From Pyricularia pennisetigena (Eukaryota; Ascomycota; Sordariomycetes; Magnaporthales; Pyriculariaceae): a stretch of 64,000 bases of DNA. Below the pieces are notes generated by a model, which saw only the letters and a program-made list of their open reading frames with translations, did no database searches and had not been told where the DNA came from. The stretch's first letter is position 1, and the number at the start of each line of letters is the position of its first letter. The DNA lies in the NCBI RefSeq assembly GCF_004337985.1, contig NW_021940919.1, positions 1,585,874-1,649,873 of the forward strand. The letters run 5' to 3'. The position numbers were made by a program, and so were the translations under genes. Shown here piece after piece: positions 22,144 through 34,330 of this stretch.

Positions 22144-23699
22144 TTGTTTTATTTTATTTTTCCGTACCCTATATTTCTTATATAAACCCTGTTATACTGG
22201 AGGCCGTCTAATAATTAGGTGTTTTTCCCATTCAATTTGGCCTATAACCCAATTTATCCTGGGGCTGCTTTTTTAAACCAGGGAATTCGTAAATTATGTT
22301 TTTATTTACTATTTCCGTAATATCCAAAATAATTTGTTTTCTTTGTTTATAGTTTTCCATCCAAAGGTGTACGGTTTTGTTTCGATAATACCCTTCCCGT
22401 ATAAAATTGCCTTTTTTTTACTGTTTGCAGTCGCCATAGTTTTTTTTTATTACCAAAATATCCTTCGTTTTCTCACGATTGTTAGGGAAATGTAATTATT
22501 TTACACTCCGCTATACAAGAACGCTGGTATGGGCTTTCCATTAAATTATATACTTAGGAGTTCATATTCGTGTACCATTTTTGTAGTTTGTATTGGGTTT
22601 AGGGTTTTTATTCCGTTCCTATTATTATCGTTTGGTGTTTTATACCGTTTCGCCATTTTAGTTTTTTATTTTGCTGGATTCGCGTCGTGGGTCCTTATTC
22701 CTTTTATTTCGGGACGTATAACTGCTTTTAATTTTGAATTTATTAAATTGGTATCCTGTTGGAATGGGTGCTTTTCGTGCGTTCGAGGGTATTTCGTTGT
22801 CCTTTACGCTGGGGTTCCACACGATTTTGGTTATTAGTGCGGGTCCTGGTTATCGTAATTTTATTTCGTACCATGTTTGTATTTTAATTCGTATATATAT
22901 TTTGCAAATATTTCGGGTGCATTCGTACCATGGAAATTGTTTTTAACTGCAATGTACCCTAGGGTAATTGTTATAAAAGTCAAAAATTACCGTTAATTCG
23001 GTATTAAATATAATTTTAATTTCCCAATTGGGTAATTTAATGATAATATATATTTCGTCGATATTCGTTATTTTGCGTCGTCGTGGGAAAAAATCGTCGA
23101 TTATTTTCCTGCTAAAATGTAATCCGCAATTGTTCTGAAAACATTTTACCCAAAAGATTTCGGTATATTTAGGATATTTGGTATTTAAATTAAAATGTTT
23201 CCCGAAAATTGGATTAATTGGTCCTATGGGGCTGTATATTTGCATTCGAAATAATACTTCGGGGAATTGCATAAATTGGTCATTTCGGTATAAATCAATA
23301 GGTTTCTATATATATATATATATATGGGTTGTTTTCCTTTACTGCACTATATAAATTTAAAGGTATAACCTTTTTTTCGTTAAATTCGTTTTCTAATTCG
23401 TTATTGGTTTCGTTTATTAGGGTGTACTGGATGATTCGGATACGGTGGGTTTGGCTCAATGGCTTTAATTCTAATGTTTCTAAAATATTTAATTCCGTAA
23501 ATTCGGGTAAATTGGCGTTTTATTTGCGTAATTATATTAGTAACCTAAATTCAATAAATACGCGGTTTCCTATGGCCAAAGTCCGGGTGCTTTTAAATTT
23601 TTACGGGGACTATCCTACGTCCGGTTTTACAGTATTATTAATTATATAATTATCGTCGTAGCATAGAGTCCAATTTATCAAGTTATATTAATTCGGTTT

Positions 23700-26420
23700 T
23701 GTTTGTTAATAAATAATAACGTTCAATCCTCGTAGTTTTTTGGAATCGGGGAAATTATTCTGGTATCTAGTTATAGAATCGGGATATAAATTTGGATCAT
23801 TTTTGGGAGAAAATCTGGCAACATATCCCGGTTTATTATATTTGAAACATTTACCATTTTTGGGATTTTTACGAAATCTTTTGTTCTACGTCGCGTTAAA
23901 GTCCATAAATGCGCTTTATATTCGGTAGGAAATAATATATTGGCGAAAGGGTTAAGGTATTAATATTTGCGTCGTATATTAATTTGTCGCAAAATTGGGC
24001 TTTATACGCTACGTTTTTCGCGTCGTTCCAATTTTCGTTTATAAAACCGGTTATTGATTTTAATTGCTCATTTTACGTATTCGGTTAAAATATCGGGTCT
24101 TTTTTTGTAATAAAATCGTTTTAAACCTTTTTCTTAAATCCCGTATAAAAACGTACTATTAGGGTTTCGGGGCCCCATAATAATTTGGCGGTAATTTGTC
24201 GGAATTTATTGGTATATTTGGATACCGATTTGGTTTGGGTAAAACGTACCAATGTACGTTTAACCGTGCGTTTTTCGTCTGGGTTACCGAATGCTCCTTT
24301 AAAACTAGTCTCAGGGCTCATCCCTGAAGCCCAGAGCTCCACAATTGATCCACTTCGTTCGCTTCGCTCCACTTCGTGGCTCAATTGCGGCTTTGCAATG
24401 TACCTGTGGGTCCATCCAAAGAACGCTCTGGTTCAGGTCTGAGGACAATTTGTCGATTTTCGCCGTTCATGGCGGTATTTTTGGCCTTTTTGCGACCGAC
24501 ACTCCCTTATTATTCCATAACCACGCAAAATATCGAAAAAAGAAAATATCGTTGAAAATAGGAATTGTTAGGCCTTTTTCATAAATTTAAAACTTTTTGC
24601 ACCCGGTACGCCAATTAAAAGTTGGATATAGCCCGCCCTTAATCCGTTCATGGCGGTACTGTTTTTTCGATTTTTTTTTCGATTTTCGACTTTTTTTAAT
24701 ATTATTTTTAATTTTTGACCAAATTTTATACTTTTTGCACGTGGAGGGTCGTATATATGTATATATCGTTCTAAGAAATTTTGGTGCTTATATCGGATTA
24801 TATAAGCAGTTAAATAAGCGGATAGGCAAAGTATATACTTTTTTATATATAATTTACAATCGAAACTCGCTTATATTTTTACCAGTTTTAACGATAATGA
24901 AACCAAAACTTCAGAGATTCGATTACGTATATAGACAAACGTCCAAGTTCAATCGTACTTACAATATCGGCTTTGAAAACTGTTTAATAAAAACAAATGG
25001 TAAATGTGTATTTTATAAATTTTTTTGCTTTATTTAATTAATTTTATATTATTTTTGTTTTGCAGCAGAATTCTGTGGTTTTCGCACGTGGGGGGTGGCA
25101 TATATATACTTAATATAATATCACATTTTTGTACGTATACCTAGTTATATAAGCCCTTAAATATGCGGATAGGTAAGGTATATCCAATTTTATATATATT
25201 TTACCATCGAAATGCTTTTACATTTTTACCAATTCTAACATTAATACAACCAAAATTTGGGAAAATGGATTATATATAAAAATAAACGTTAACGTAAAAC
25301 CCGATTTGCAATACCGGCCCTTCTTATGTTTTTATATAAAAAAATGCTAAATTTGTGTTTTTTTTGTATTTTTTGCTTTATTTAATTGAATAAAATTTTT
25401 CAAAAAAGAACTTATATAAAATCTACTGGCAAATGGATTAAAGAATATATAAAGTGAAAATATTTTTATTTTACCAATATTTGCGTAAATTATTTAATTT
25501 TTTAACAAATTGTTAATTTATATAAGAATATTAATAAAACTTTTGTTTCAATCGATAATTGCATGCACTTTGCAGTATTAGGTTTACTAAGGTATAAAGG
25601 CTGTAAACTAAATTAAAATAATTATTGCATACCATTATTTAAAACAAGAATTAAATATAATAAAAAATTACAGATTTTATTTAATATTTAAATATCTTTC
25701 CAAATACAGTAGCTATAAAGACGCGGCCGGCATTCAAATACTCAGCAAACTCCAATAAGTCTAACGCAAATTACTATATATTTTTATAATTTTTATTTAT
25801 TTTTTTATACGAATATTTAAATGCATACTATGGGTACACTATTTTCTTTTACCATTTTAATGCGAATATATTGCATTTACCCGCTACAAACGGCAGAATA
25901 CCACAAATTATCCTTATATTAATAAAATAATCATAAGCGATATCGTAATATTAAATATATTATTAAAAATACCGTTATAAACGGCGAAATGCGACAAATT
26001 ATCGTTGGTGGTACCGCCATGAACGGCGAAATGCGACAAGATGTCCTCAGACTAGAACGAGCGCGATCTTTTCGGCCAATGTAATTGGTCGAAAAGCCAT
26101 GTGGCTGAAAGGTACATGGAGCGCTCGGTCCCCACTGCGAAGCAGGGGGGTCTAGTTTGAGCACTGAGACTACTTTAAAACATTTTTCGAAATTTTCGTA
26201 ATCGTCGAAAATGCGGTTAGTTTCAATTTTACGGTTTTTTTTTATCGTGGCCCAAATATTTCGCAAAATTGGTTCAAATAAAACGAGCGCATCGCCCTTT
26301 AATAGCAAAATTGCGTAAATAACCTCATTTGCGCTATTATCAAAATTATTTTCGTTAAAGTAAAAATAAACTCGGGTTTTGGTAAAAAATCCCGGCAAAA
26401 TACCTGGGGTGCCATCGTGA
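23700..26420 (-). pseudogene. Gypsy-3 gag remnant, split by MX
   Basis: The N-terminal part at 26173-26398 contains FYFNENNFDNSANEVIYAI and a DYENFEKCFK segment. It resumes after MX at 24305 with GNPDEKRTVKRTLVRF and YTNKFRQITAKLLWG. These match retrotransposon gag proteins that package element RNA. Near 23815-23870 a CCHC knuckle survives as C-x2-Y-x4-Y-x4-S, three of its four ligands being replaced, as expected from RIP. Removing MX and one copy of its duplication restores continuity. Confidence 0.8.
24306..26172 (+). mobile_element. MX element in Gypsy-3 gag, 9-bp target duplication
   Basis: 1867 bp, TAGTCTCAGGGC to GCACTGAGACTA, flanked by CTTTAAAAC at 24297-24305 and 26173-26181. Termini are nearly free of RIP changes (intact CCCCCC run and CACGTGGAGGGTCG). 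Two internal modules with open frames, and no transposase. Confidence 0.9.
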
Positions 26421-26659
26421 GGTAATAGTAAAAGGTATTTAATACAGTTTTTATTAGTTCGATTTATTTATTTGGTTATTTATTCCTGGAATTGTCGATT
26501 CTCCGTTTGGAGCGTCGTAATTATTTGGCGTAAGGCGCTAGCGTTGGCAGGAACGTTAATGGTAAAGGGGGTTTAAGGGGTGGTTTTGTTGGAAGAAATC
26601 GTTTCGGCGATATTCTTTAGTATATTTTAAGGCAAAATATTAACTAGGAGCAGTTAAAA

Positions 26660-27088
26660 TGTTAAGATTAAGGTATCGCGTAATTTGTTTTTAAGCTAAA
26701 ATACAGTGGGTTAAAGCAATTACACGTTTTAATTGGGTAATTGGGGGTTTTGAATAATTGGGGTAAAATTATAACTAATTCCTGGGTAAATAGTATATTA
26801 ATTGCTGCTAAGGAATTTTAAATTAAATCGTATTTATATGGTAATAAACGTATTTTATATAAATTATATTTCCAATGTAAACTTTCCTAATTTTTTTAAT
26901 TGGTAATTTTTAGTCTAGGTTTTACAAATTAATCGAAATCAGTTTTTGGTGGTTACGTGCTGTTACGTAATAAGGTCCTTTTGTAATCCTGTTTCCTGCC
27001 GGACGGTTTTTCTTTGGTCGAATGTCGTTAGAAGGGGTGTGACCCCGCCTGGCCTCCCTGGTATCGGCCCGACTGTTCGGTTGTAACA
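26660..27088 (-). repeat. Gypsy-3 5' LTR
   Basis: 429 bp; on the minus strand it begins TGTTACAACCG and ends CTTAACA. It pairs with the isolated copy at 6815-7242. Confidence 0.75.
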
Positions 27089-27554
27089 GTTTTTTTATAT
27101 AAAAAAGTAAAATAAACGGGTATTATTTAATCCGATTTGACGTGAACGTTTGTTTATATACGTAATCAACTCCTTGAAAAATTGGTTTTATTAATGTTAA
27201 AATGTGTGAAAATATAAAAGCGTGTCGATTGTAAATTATATATAAAATTAAATATACTTTAACTATCCGCATATTTTACGGTTTATATAATCGGATATAT
27301 GCACCAAATTGTAGTATTATACTATATATATATACATATATGCCACCCCCCACGTGCAAAAACTATAAAGTTTGGCCGCAAAACAGAAATAATATCAGAT
27401 TAATTAAATAAAGGAAATAAAATTTATAAAATACATATTTAGTATTTTTTATAATAAAAAAGTTTTGAAAGCCTATATTATAAGTTGGGTTAAATTTGGA
27501 CGTTTGCTTATATACGTAGTCCAATCCTTGAAGTTTTGGTTTTATTATGGTTAA
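27089..27554 (-). mobile_element. MX fragment between Gypsy-3 and Copia-1
   Basis: Reverse-orientation MX interior: two partial modules with CCCCCCACGTGCAAAAAC and the ACTATCCGCATATTTTACGG core. It is bounded by retroelement LTRs on both sides, and neither MX terminus is present. Confidence 0.75.
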
Positions 27555-29955
27555 TGTTAATTAAATGCGTTATTCAGCATATAATAGGTCCACTTTTATT
27601 TGTATACAAGCTACAATAGATAATGCCGAAGTGGGGCTGTCGGGGTTGTCGGATTTTCCGTTATATTTTATGTGGCAGGAGTTGCGTTTCAAAAGGTTAG
27701 CGAATGGGTAGTTGCAGGGCTTATCCCTGAAGCTAAAAGCTCCACAATTGATCCACTTCGCTCCATTTCGTGGTTTAATTGCGGTTTTGCAATGTACCTG
27801 TGGGTTTATCCAAAGAACGCTTTGGTTTAGGTTTGAGGACAATTTGTCGATTTTCACCGTTTATGGCGGTATTTTTGGCCTTTTTTTCTACCGATACTCC
27901 TTTATTATTCCACAATTACGCAAAATATTGAAAAAAGAGAATATTGTTGAAAATAGCGTTTAATACCGTTATTAGCAGCGATTTGATTTATTTTTTTATT
28001 TGTTATAACGGTCGAATTGGATACCACCTGCTTTTAAACCGTGTATGGCGATACTGTTTTTTCAATTTTTTTTTCGATTTTCGATTTTCGATTTTCTTTA
28101 ATATTATTTCTAATTTTCAACGAAGTTTTAGATTTTCTGCACGTGGAGGGTCGTATATATATACCGTTATAGAAGATTTTGGTATATATACCGAATTATA
28201 TAAGGAGTTGAATAAACGGATAGGTAAAGTATATACTTTTTATATATAATTTACAATCGAAATTTGTTTATATTTTTACCAATTTCAACGGTAGTAAAAC
28301 CAAAGCTTTGGGGGTTTGATGACATATATAAACAAACGTCCAAGTCCTATCCAATTTATAATATCGGCTTTAAAAGCTGTTTAATAAAAAGAATCCTAAA
28401 TGTGTATTTTATAAATCTTTTTGCTTTATTTAATTAATTTTATATTACTTTTGTTTTGCAGCAAGACTTTATGGTTTTTGCACGTAGGGGGTGGTATATG
28501 TATACTTAGTATTATATTACAGTTTGGTACGTTTATCCGATCAAATAAGCCGTTAAATATGCGGATAGGTAAGGTATATTTAATTTTATATATGTTTTAC
28601 AATCGAAATGCTTTTACATTTTTGCCAATTTTGACATGAATAAAAGCAAGATTTGAAGAACTGGATTACGCTGATAAACAAACGTCAACGTAGACTTCGA
28701 TCTACAATACCGGCCTTTTTTATTTTTCTATGTAAAGGAATGCTAAATTTGTGTAATTTTTGTATTTTTTGCTTTATTAAGTTAGACAGAATTGATGAAA
28801 AAAGAGTAAAATAAGATTTATTTAAAACTTATAAGAGGATGGATAAATTAAATTTTTTTTTTCAATTATACTAACATTTGCGTAAATTATTCAGTTTTTA
28901 ACAAATTGTTAGTTAATACGAAAATATTAATAAAACTTTTGTTTAATCGATAATTGCATGCATTTTGCAATATTAGGTTTGCTAGGGTATAAACATTGTA
29001 ACTTAGTTTAAAATTAACATTATATACCACTATTCAAAATGAAAACTAAATATAATGAAAAATTACAAATTTTACTTAATATGTAAATATCTTTCCAAAT
29101 ACCATGGCTACAAAGACGCGGCCGGCAGTCAAAGAATCAACAGGCTCCAATGAATTTAACGCAGGCTATTATACATTTTTATAATCATGTTTATTTCTTT
29201 ATTTGAATATTTAATTGCATATTATATTTATACCATCTTCTTTGCTATTATAATGCGAATATATTGAATATACCGGCGATAGTAAAATGCGACAAATTAT
29301 TCTTATATTAATAAAATAATTATTAGCGATATTGCAACATTAGGAGTATTATTAATAATACCAATATAAACGGCAAAATGCGACAAATTACCGTTGGTGG
29401 TACCGCCATGAACGGCAAAATGGGACAAAAAATCCTCAAATTAAAACGAGCGCGATTTTTTCGGCCAATGTAATTGGTCGAAAAACTATGTGGTTAAAAG
29501 GTATATGGAGCGTTTGGTCCCCACTGCGAAGCAGAGAGGTTTAGTTTGAGCATTAAAATTAGCGAATGGGGTTTAAAACCCACCCTGCATTTACGAGTTA
29601 AATACCCTGTACCGGGTTAAAATTTTCACCATATTAGCAAATTAGTGCGAACCCAAAAACGGTTTATATGGAAATAAGGGTGTTTTTTTAACAACGCATA
29701 CAAAATAATTTTTCGGAAAATCGTGTAAGGCACCGGAACGTTTTCTGGCGTGCGGACCCCCATTTCGACGCCGGAAAATATATAAGGGAAATAAAGCAAA
29801 ATTTCCCCCACCGATGAATTAAATTTATTAATCCCAAATTTAGTAAATAATTTAATGCATTGAAAACTTGTAATTACAGGTTATATAGCGCAATCAGTAC
29901 CATGCCGCATGCAGGCTAATATTCAAACCCCTGGTGGTAACCTATATTCTTAACA
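27555..29955 (+). repeat. Copia-1 5' LTR, interrupted by MX
   Basis: TGTTAATTAAATGCG to ATTCTTAACA. The LTR continues across MX after the duplicated GCGAATGGG. Immediately downstream, GGTTATAA-CCGG (also after the Copia-2 LTR at 60719) is the likely primer-binding region. Confidence 0.85.
27709..29561 (+). mobile_element. MX element in the Copia-1 5' LTR, 9-bp target duplication
   Basis: 1853 bp, ends mutated to TAGTTGCAG...TTAAAATTA, flanked by GCGAATGGG at 27700-27708 and 29562-29570. The uninterrupted site is seen in other Copia LTRs (e.g. near 59763). Two internal modules. Confidence 0.9.
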
Positions 29956-30171
29956 GGTTATAAATCCGGAAATTTTTTAGCTTGTGCACCTAAATGTATT
30001 TTGCATCGTTGGAAAACCTGAAACTTAGGCTTTCTTTTGGTTGTTGTCGCATTTTTATAGCACGTATATTAACGAAGATATTACTGTTTTTGTGCGAAAT
30101 TGTGGGTTTTAAGCGCTAATTTAGCACTTAACCCCCTGTATTCATAATAGGGATCGTTAAAAATTAGAGTT

Positions 30172-30270
30172 TATTAAGAACAGGCCGTATTAAGGACCTG
30201 CGACCGCACGTTAAGTGCAGTCGGCTGCATTTTTCATGCGCGCAGCCAATTGAACAGCGGCATAATTAAC
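30172..30270. mobile_element. 99-bp structured insertion with 6-bp direct repeats
   Basis: Absent from the matching position of Copia-2 (near 60933). AGAGTT flanks it at 30166-30171 and 30271-30276. It contains two potential stems, GACCGCAC/GTGCAGTC and GGCTGC/GCAGCC. A degraded relative lies at about 17427-17515. Confidence 0.6.
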
Positions 30271-30519
30271 AGAGTTCGATTTAGGCCCTTTTAGATATTG
30301 CAGCGATCGCATGTATTGCAAATTGAAAATTTTTGGCGTGGTTTTTGTGGATCGAGCACGTTATTGTAATTGGTTTAAAATTTCAATAGGGTTTACGCTG
30401 GCGAATCAGGGTTAAAAACCCCTGTATTCGTTCGCAATAACCCACAAAAATTTAGTGCGTTTAATAGGGTTTACAATAGCCCACAAACCCATTAGCGGAA
30501 TTAGGTGGATTGGTTCGTT

Positions 30520-30605
30520 ACCCTGTACGATATTTGCAGGTTACCCTGCACGATACTTCAAAGTTACCCTGCAAGATACCCTGCAGATTACCCTCTACCC
30601 ATTTG
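30520..30605 (+). repeat. short imperfect tandem repeat in the Copia-1 leader
   Basis: TTACCCTGCACGATAC-like units repeat about four times. The same array, with different unit boundaries, is in Copia-2 at about 61190-61255. Confidence 0.6.
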
Positions 30606-30879
30606 ACGAATTAAATTCGTTACGTGCACTTGGATTGGTATAAATACTAGGGCACCTATTAATCGCGGATTTCAGGGATTCTAACCTTATATCTTAGTCG
30701 ATTTCGACCATTGAAAATAGTAATAAGCCCTGTAATTTGCAATTACAGGCCTATACCCGTTTAAAGGTAAACGGTATAATAAATCCTAAGCTTTATAGCG
30801 TATTTACCCTTAAGCGATTAGGTTAATTGATTATAGCTATTAATTAGCGAATTGCAATTACATTTTAGGTTAGCTTACA

Positions 30880-32660
30880 ATGGAAAACGACCATATATCG
30901 GTTCCCCCAGGCCCAATTTCGACAAATAAAAGGCCCAAACCCAGCCTAAACGAAGTTTAACCGCTAAATTACAGGCCCAAAACCTGTAATTAAAAGAGTC
31001 AATTACCCTATTAACCCTGAAACGTGGCGATTCCACTAATTTTAATGGTATTACGGGTTTTAATACCCCTAATAACGGTATTTTGGATATTAAACCCAGT
31101 ACCGCACCCATTAATCCACCCGATAACCTAATTTCAGGTGATGGGATAGGTAAAAAATTATCAAAACGGGTATTTTCTTTCCCCGAAATATGAAAATTAG
31201 TAGGGGTTAGCAATTACGATTTGTGGAAACAGGCGTTAATAATATAATTCAGGGCTATAAAAGCAGCGAAATTTATTTCCAACCCTGAAATTGGTTATAC
31301 CCTACCGGAATACGAGCGATTAGTCCTATTATTGCTTGTAAAAAACAGTTTAACCAAAAAACCTTTAAAATCCATTGCATGGCATTCTAACCCCGTAAGG
31401 GTTTATAAAACCCTGGAAAATAACTATTCCGTTGCACCCGAGATTAGTCGGGATTCACTATATCGGGAATTCCACGCTTTAAATTTTTCGAAATTTAAAA
31501 AATTAATACCTAAATTTAACAACCGTTTTAATTTACTAGAAATTAAATTAGCGAATACTAATATGCAAATTAACCCCGTAAACGTACGAAATTAGTATTA
31601 ATGGGCCCTGGAAGGGATATTCCCTATTTGGACCGAACGCCAACGCAGTACCCAACGGGCCCTGCAAATTATAGGCTAAAATCTTGAAAAATTAAATTTG
31701 TAATACCTTATAACGGATTTTATATCCGACAATTTGATTTCAGGCTCCAGAAGGGCTAAAGCCGCTTATTATAGGTTTGAAGGCAAAAGATCGGGTAAAA
31801 ACAACGTTGAAAAAGGCGCTAAAAAGGAACGTAATGGGTAGGAAACCACTTCTAAATCACGAAAAAAAAGTAAAAACTTTAATTCGGATTCTGCTTTTGC
31901 AAAAAATATTAAATCCTCCTCCAGCGAACTAACCGCTGGAACGTTTATAATTTCCATAAATTTCGAATTATTTACAGGCTCGATTCCAGGTAACGCTAAC
32001 GAATGTAAAGCGTATAACGCCCTGGAATAGGAGGTTAAATTTACTATTAGCGGAATTATCAAATTACGTTCGGATTCGGATTAGGAACCTAATACCGGTA
32101 AAACGCTAAAAGCACAAATTTTAACAGCTACTTTGAAAACCTAAACGAAACCAGGACGCGGCGAAAAAAGGACCCCTTAAACCTTGGAAACTAGGTTATT
32201 TTATCCCGTACAATACAGGTAATACGCACCATTTCTTTGCAAATAAGCAATTTTTTACCGATTATACCCCCGGCTTTACAATCGAAATCGGTACCAGAGG
32301 TGGCCCTGTTAGGCTTATAGGGACCGAAACTGTAAAAATACAGGTCCGTTCCGCTTAAAAAGTTAACGAATTCAAAAAGGTTACATTAAATATCGTTTTA
32401 TATATCCCTTCGTTTGGAATTAACATCGTTAATGGCCTTATACATTATAATATAGGGGCCGTATTATTAAAAGGTACCCCGTACGATAAAAATTGCAAGG
32501 CGTGGGGACGCCTGAATACCGTTAAATATTCGTTTTATTTAAGGGTTAAAGGGTGCGATATCCTTATTCGAAATAACGTTATTTCGAATTGCGCATATAT
32601 AATAGGTAAGTATAGCACCGCTTTTGATAAGGCCTTACAGGGGGTTACAAATGGTTAGGC
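30880..32660 (+). pseudogene. Copia-1 gag and protease-region remnant
   Basis: Starts near ATG 30880. The gag segment has SNYDLWKQALI and NPEIGYTLPEYERL near 31205-31330, then an open stretch 31332-31595 (SIAWHSNPVRVYKTLE, YREFHALNFSKF). The protease/pre-integrase segment near 32250-32600 has FFTDYTPGFTIEIGT and VLYIPSFGINIVNGL, as in Copia polyproteins. Gag would form the particle and protease would process the polyprotein. Stops interrupt every segment. The same region in Copia-2 is at 61521-63340. Confidence 0.7.
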
Positions 32661-33029
32661 AACCCTTTTGGAAATAAAATTCAATAATATAAATCCCGGA
32701 AATTACGAGGATTATAAAATTTACACCAATTTGAAACCGGAAAAAAATACGGTAACAGAAAAGCTAAATCCCGAACAAAATACTGAAATAACCGTAGATT
32801 CACCTATAATAACGCAGAAATTTGTGAACATGGCTAGCGCAGGGCTCATTATATTAGCTACCCTGCATTATCTTATAACGGCTAGCACGGGCTAATTTTA
32901 TTAGTCACCCTGCATCGAATAAATAAATAAATAACAAATAAAACGTATACGCGTTTATACACACAAAGCTTTATATATTACGTCTTTGTTCATAGTTCCA
33001 ACAACAAAACAAATACGTCATAAATAATC

Positions 33030-33112
33030 TAGCTTAGTGGTATAATGCACGTACCATAATCTATATTATATATACGTTGTGGAAGTGCGTGGGTTCGAAT
33101 CCCGTTGTGGTC
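33030..33112 (+). other. tRNA-like A and B boxes inside LTR-B (plus strand)
   Basis: Box A-like TAGCTTAGTGGTATAATGC at 33030-33048 and box B GGTTCGAATCC at 33092-33102, followed by GTGGTCGCA. The T arm can pair. The sequence 5' of box A cannot form an acceptor stem with TGTGGTC, so this is a tRNA-derived promoter relic rather than a tRNA gene. Confidence 0.65.
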
Positions 33113-33263
33113 GCAGATTTTCTGTGCATGCATAAGCACAATAGGCCGTTGGGCTTAATGGGCCGTTAGGCTCAATAAGTCGGCAGGTCAGTCACATGAA
33201 TAAGGCCAAATCATGTGACGTGACCCCGCATTCCGGACATCCGGATCGAAGATCTGCACCTAC

Positions 33264-33297
33264 GGATTCGAACACGTAATTCACAATTTAGCCTTAG
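33264..33297 (-). other. second tRNA-like promoter in LTR-B (minus strand)
   Basis: On the minus strand, TAAGGCTAAATTGTG (box A-like, 33282-33296) is followed by GTTCGAATCCG (box B-like, around 33264-33273). The spacing is short, so only the boxes are recognisable. Confidence 0.45.
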
Positions 33298-33484
33298 ATT
33301 CATCACCTTCATAACCTTCATCGATTCAACGATTCAACGAATCGATTGTGCAACAACAATATATTATCTCTATTACCCGCTAGCAGACGGTTATCTGCCA
33401 TTTCAACGTTCCATCAGCCTTATACGTCATCCACTTTTCCCCGCGTTCAAAATTAAGCTTATTCTATCTCGTAACCTCCTTACA

Positions 33485-34330
33485 AAATTTAGCGGTAATA
33501 ACCTTTAAAATCCACGTGAGATTAGGCCCCGTAAACCCGGTAAGCCGCTAAGTAACCCTTTTAAAAATCTAAAATCAAACGGACTATTTCCAAAAAAGGG
33601 GGTTTCCCATATAAGAAATCCGTTGTTAAAACCTCTCTTGTCATCGGATTTAAAACAGGCCCTTGTAAATAACCCCTTTTTAGGGCTAAAATGGAATACG
33701 GACGGCTGGTTAACCCTTTAAGGAAACGGAATTACAGGTAATTATAACGAAATCCAAACCAAAAAGCCCTATTATAGTACAGGCGTTTGGGATATATCGG
33801 GTTATTATTGCTAAAGAAAAACCGTTAAAATTAAAAAAGGTTTACCTAATTTCGACGAAATTAGGGTAATGACCTATATTGCTTGCGTTAAAACCATTTT
33901 TATTAGGCGTACAAATAAGGTCGCACTCCTTACACCCCCTAATGTTTTCGATTTTATAAAAGGTGATACGGTAACCTTCAAACTCAATTTTCACAACAAA
34001 AAACCCGTATTTTTGTTATTGGTGGACCGAAAATCACGTTTTCGGTGGTCGATCCCAGTACGAAAAAGAGCCGGATTTACGGTTCTAATAGTTATTAAAG
34101 GTTTTTTTGAAGCTTGAAAAACTATATACGGGCGTTACCACCTGAGTTTTCACTTTAATGGGGGGTACCAAGTTAATACAAAGTTTACAAACAAAAATCT
34201 TAATGTCAACATTTCGAATCCCTGTAACCACGTCCAAAACGGACTAACGGAACGGTTCGTTAGGGCTATTTTGGATAAGTTTCGGTTTATTATTATAACG
34301 GCGGGTTAACCACTATATTTGTAGTATTAT
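33485..34330 (+). pseudogene. Copia-1 integrase remnant
   Basis: The open stretch 33869-34117 reads KPVFLLLVDRKSRFRW, the first-Asp region of a Copia integrase core (LLVDRKSR). Near 34235-34300, QNGLTERFVRAILDKF corresponds to the conserved NG-x-x-ER motif with the catalytic Glu. Integrase inserts element cDNA. Stops before and between segments make it non-functional. LTR-B separates it from the protease part. Confidence 0.75.

Larger units (their letters stand above)
19766..27088 (-). mobile_element. Gypsy-3, Ty3/Gypsy retrotransposon on the minus strand, 3'-truncated
   Basis: Runs right to left: 5' LTR 26660-27088, gag (interrupted by MX), zinc knuckle, protease region, RT, RNase H and integrase. 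The integrase stops at 19766 against LTR-B, so the integrase tail and 3' LTR are missing. It differs from Gypsy-1/2 in LTR sequence and gag type. Confidence 0.85.
32823..33484 (+). mobile_element. solo LTR-B in Copia-1, 5-bp target duplication
   Basis: 662 bp, TGTGAACATGGCTAGCG to GTAACCTCCTTACA, flanked by AAATT (32818-32822 and 33485-33489). TG...CA ends and a 5-bp duplication fit an LTR. The internal partner is absent. This is the best-preserved copy and serves as reference for the family. Confidence 0.85.

Noticed and set aside
22010..24584. Several plus-strand open frames of 60-106 codons across Gypsy-3.
   Set aside because: They lie opposite the recognisable minus-strand gag/RT sequence and have no domain content.
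32990..33115. A functional tRNA gene in each LTR-B copy.
   Set aside because: A and B boxes and a T arm are present, but no acceptor stem can pair and the anticodon arm is irregular, so a tRNA-derived relic is the safer reading.
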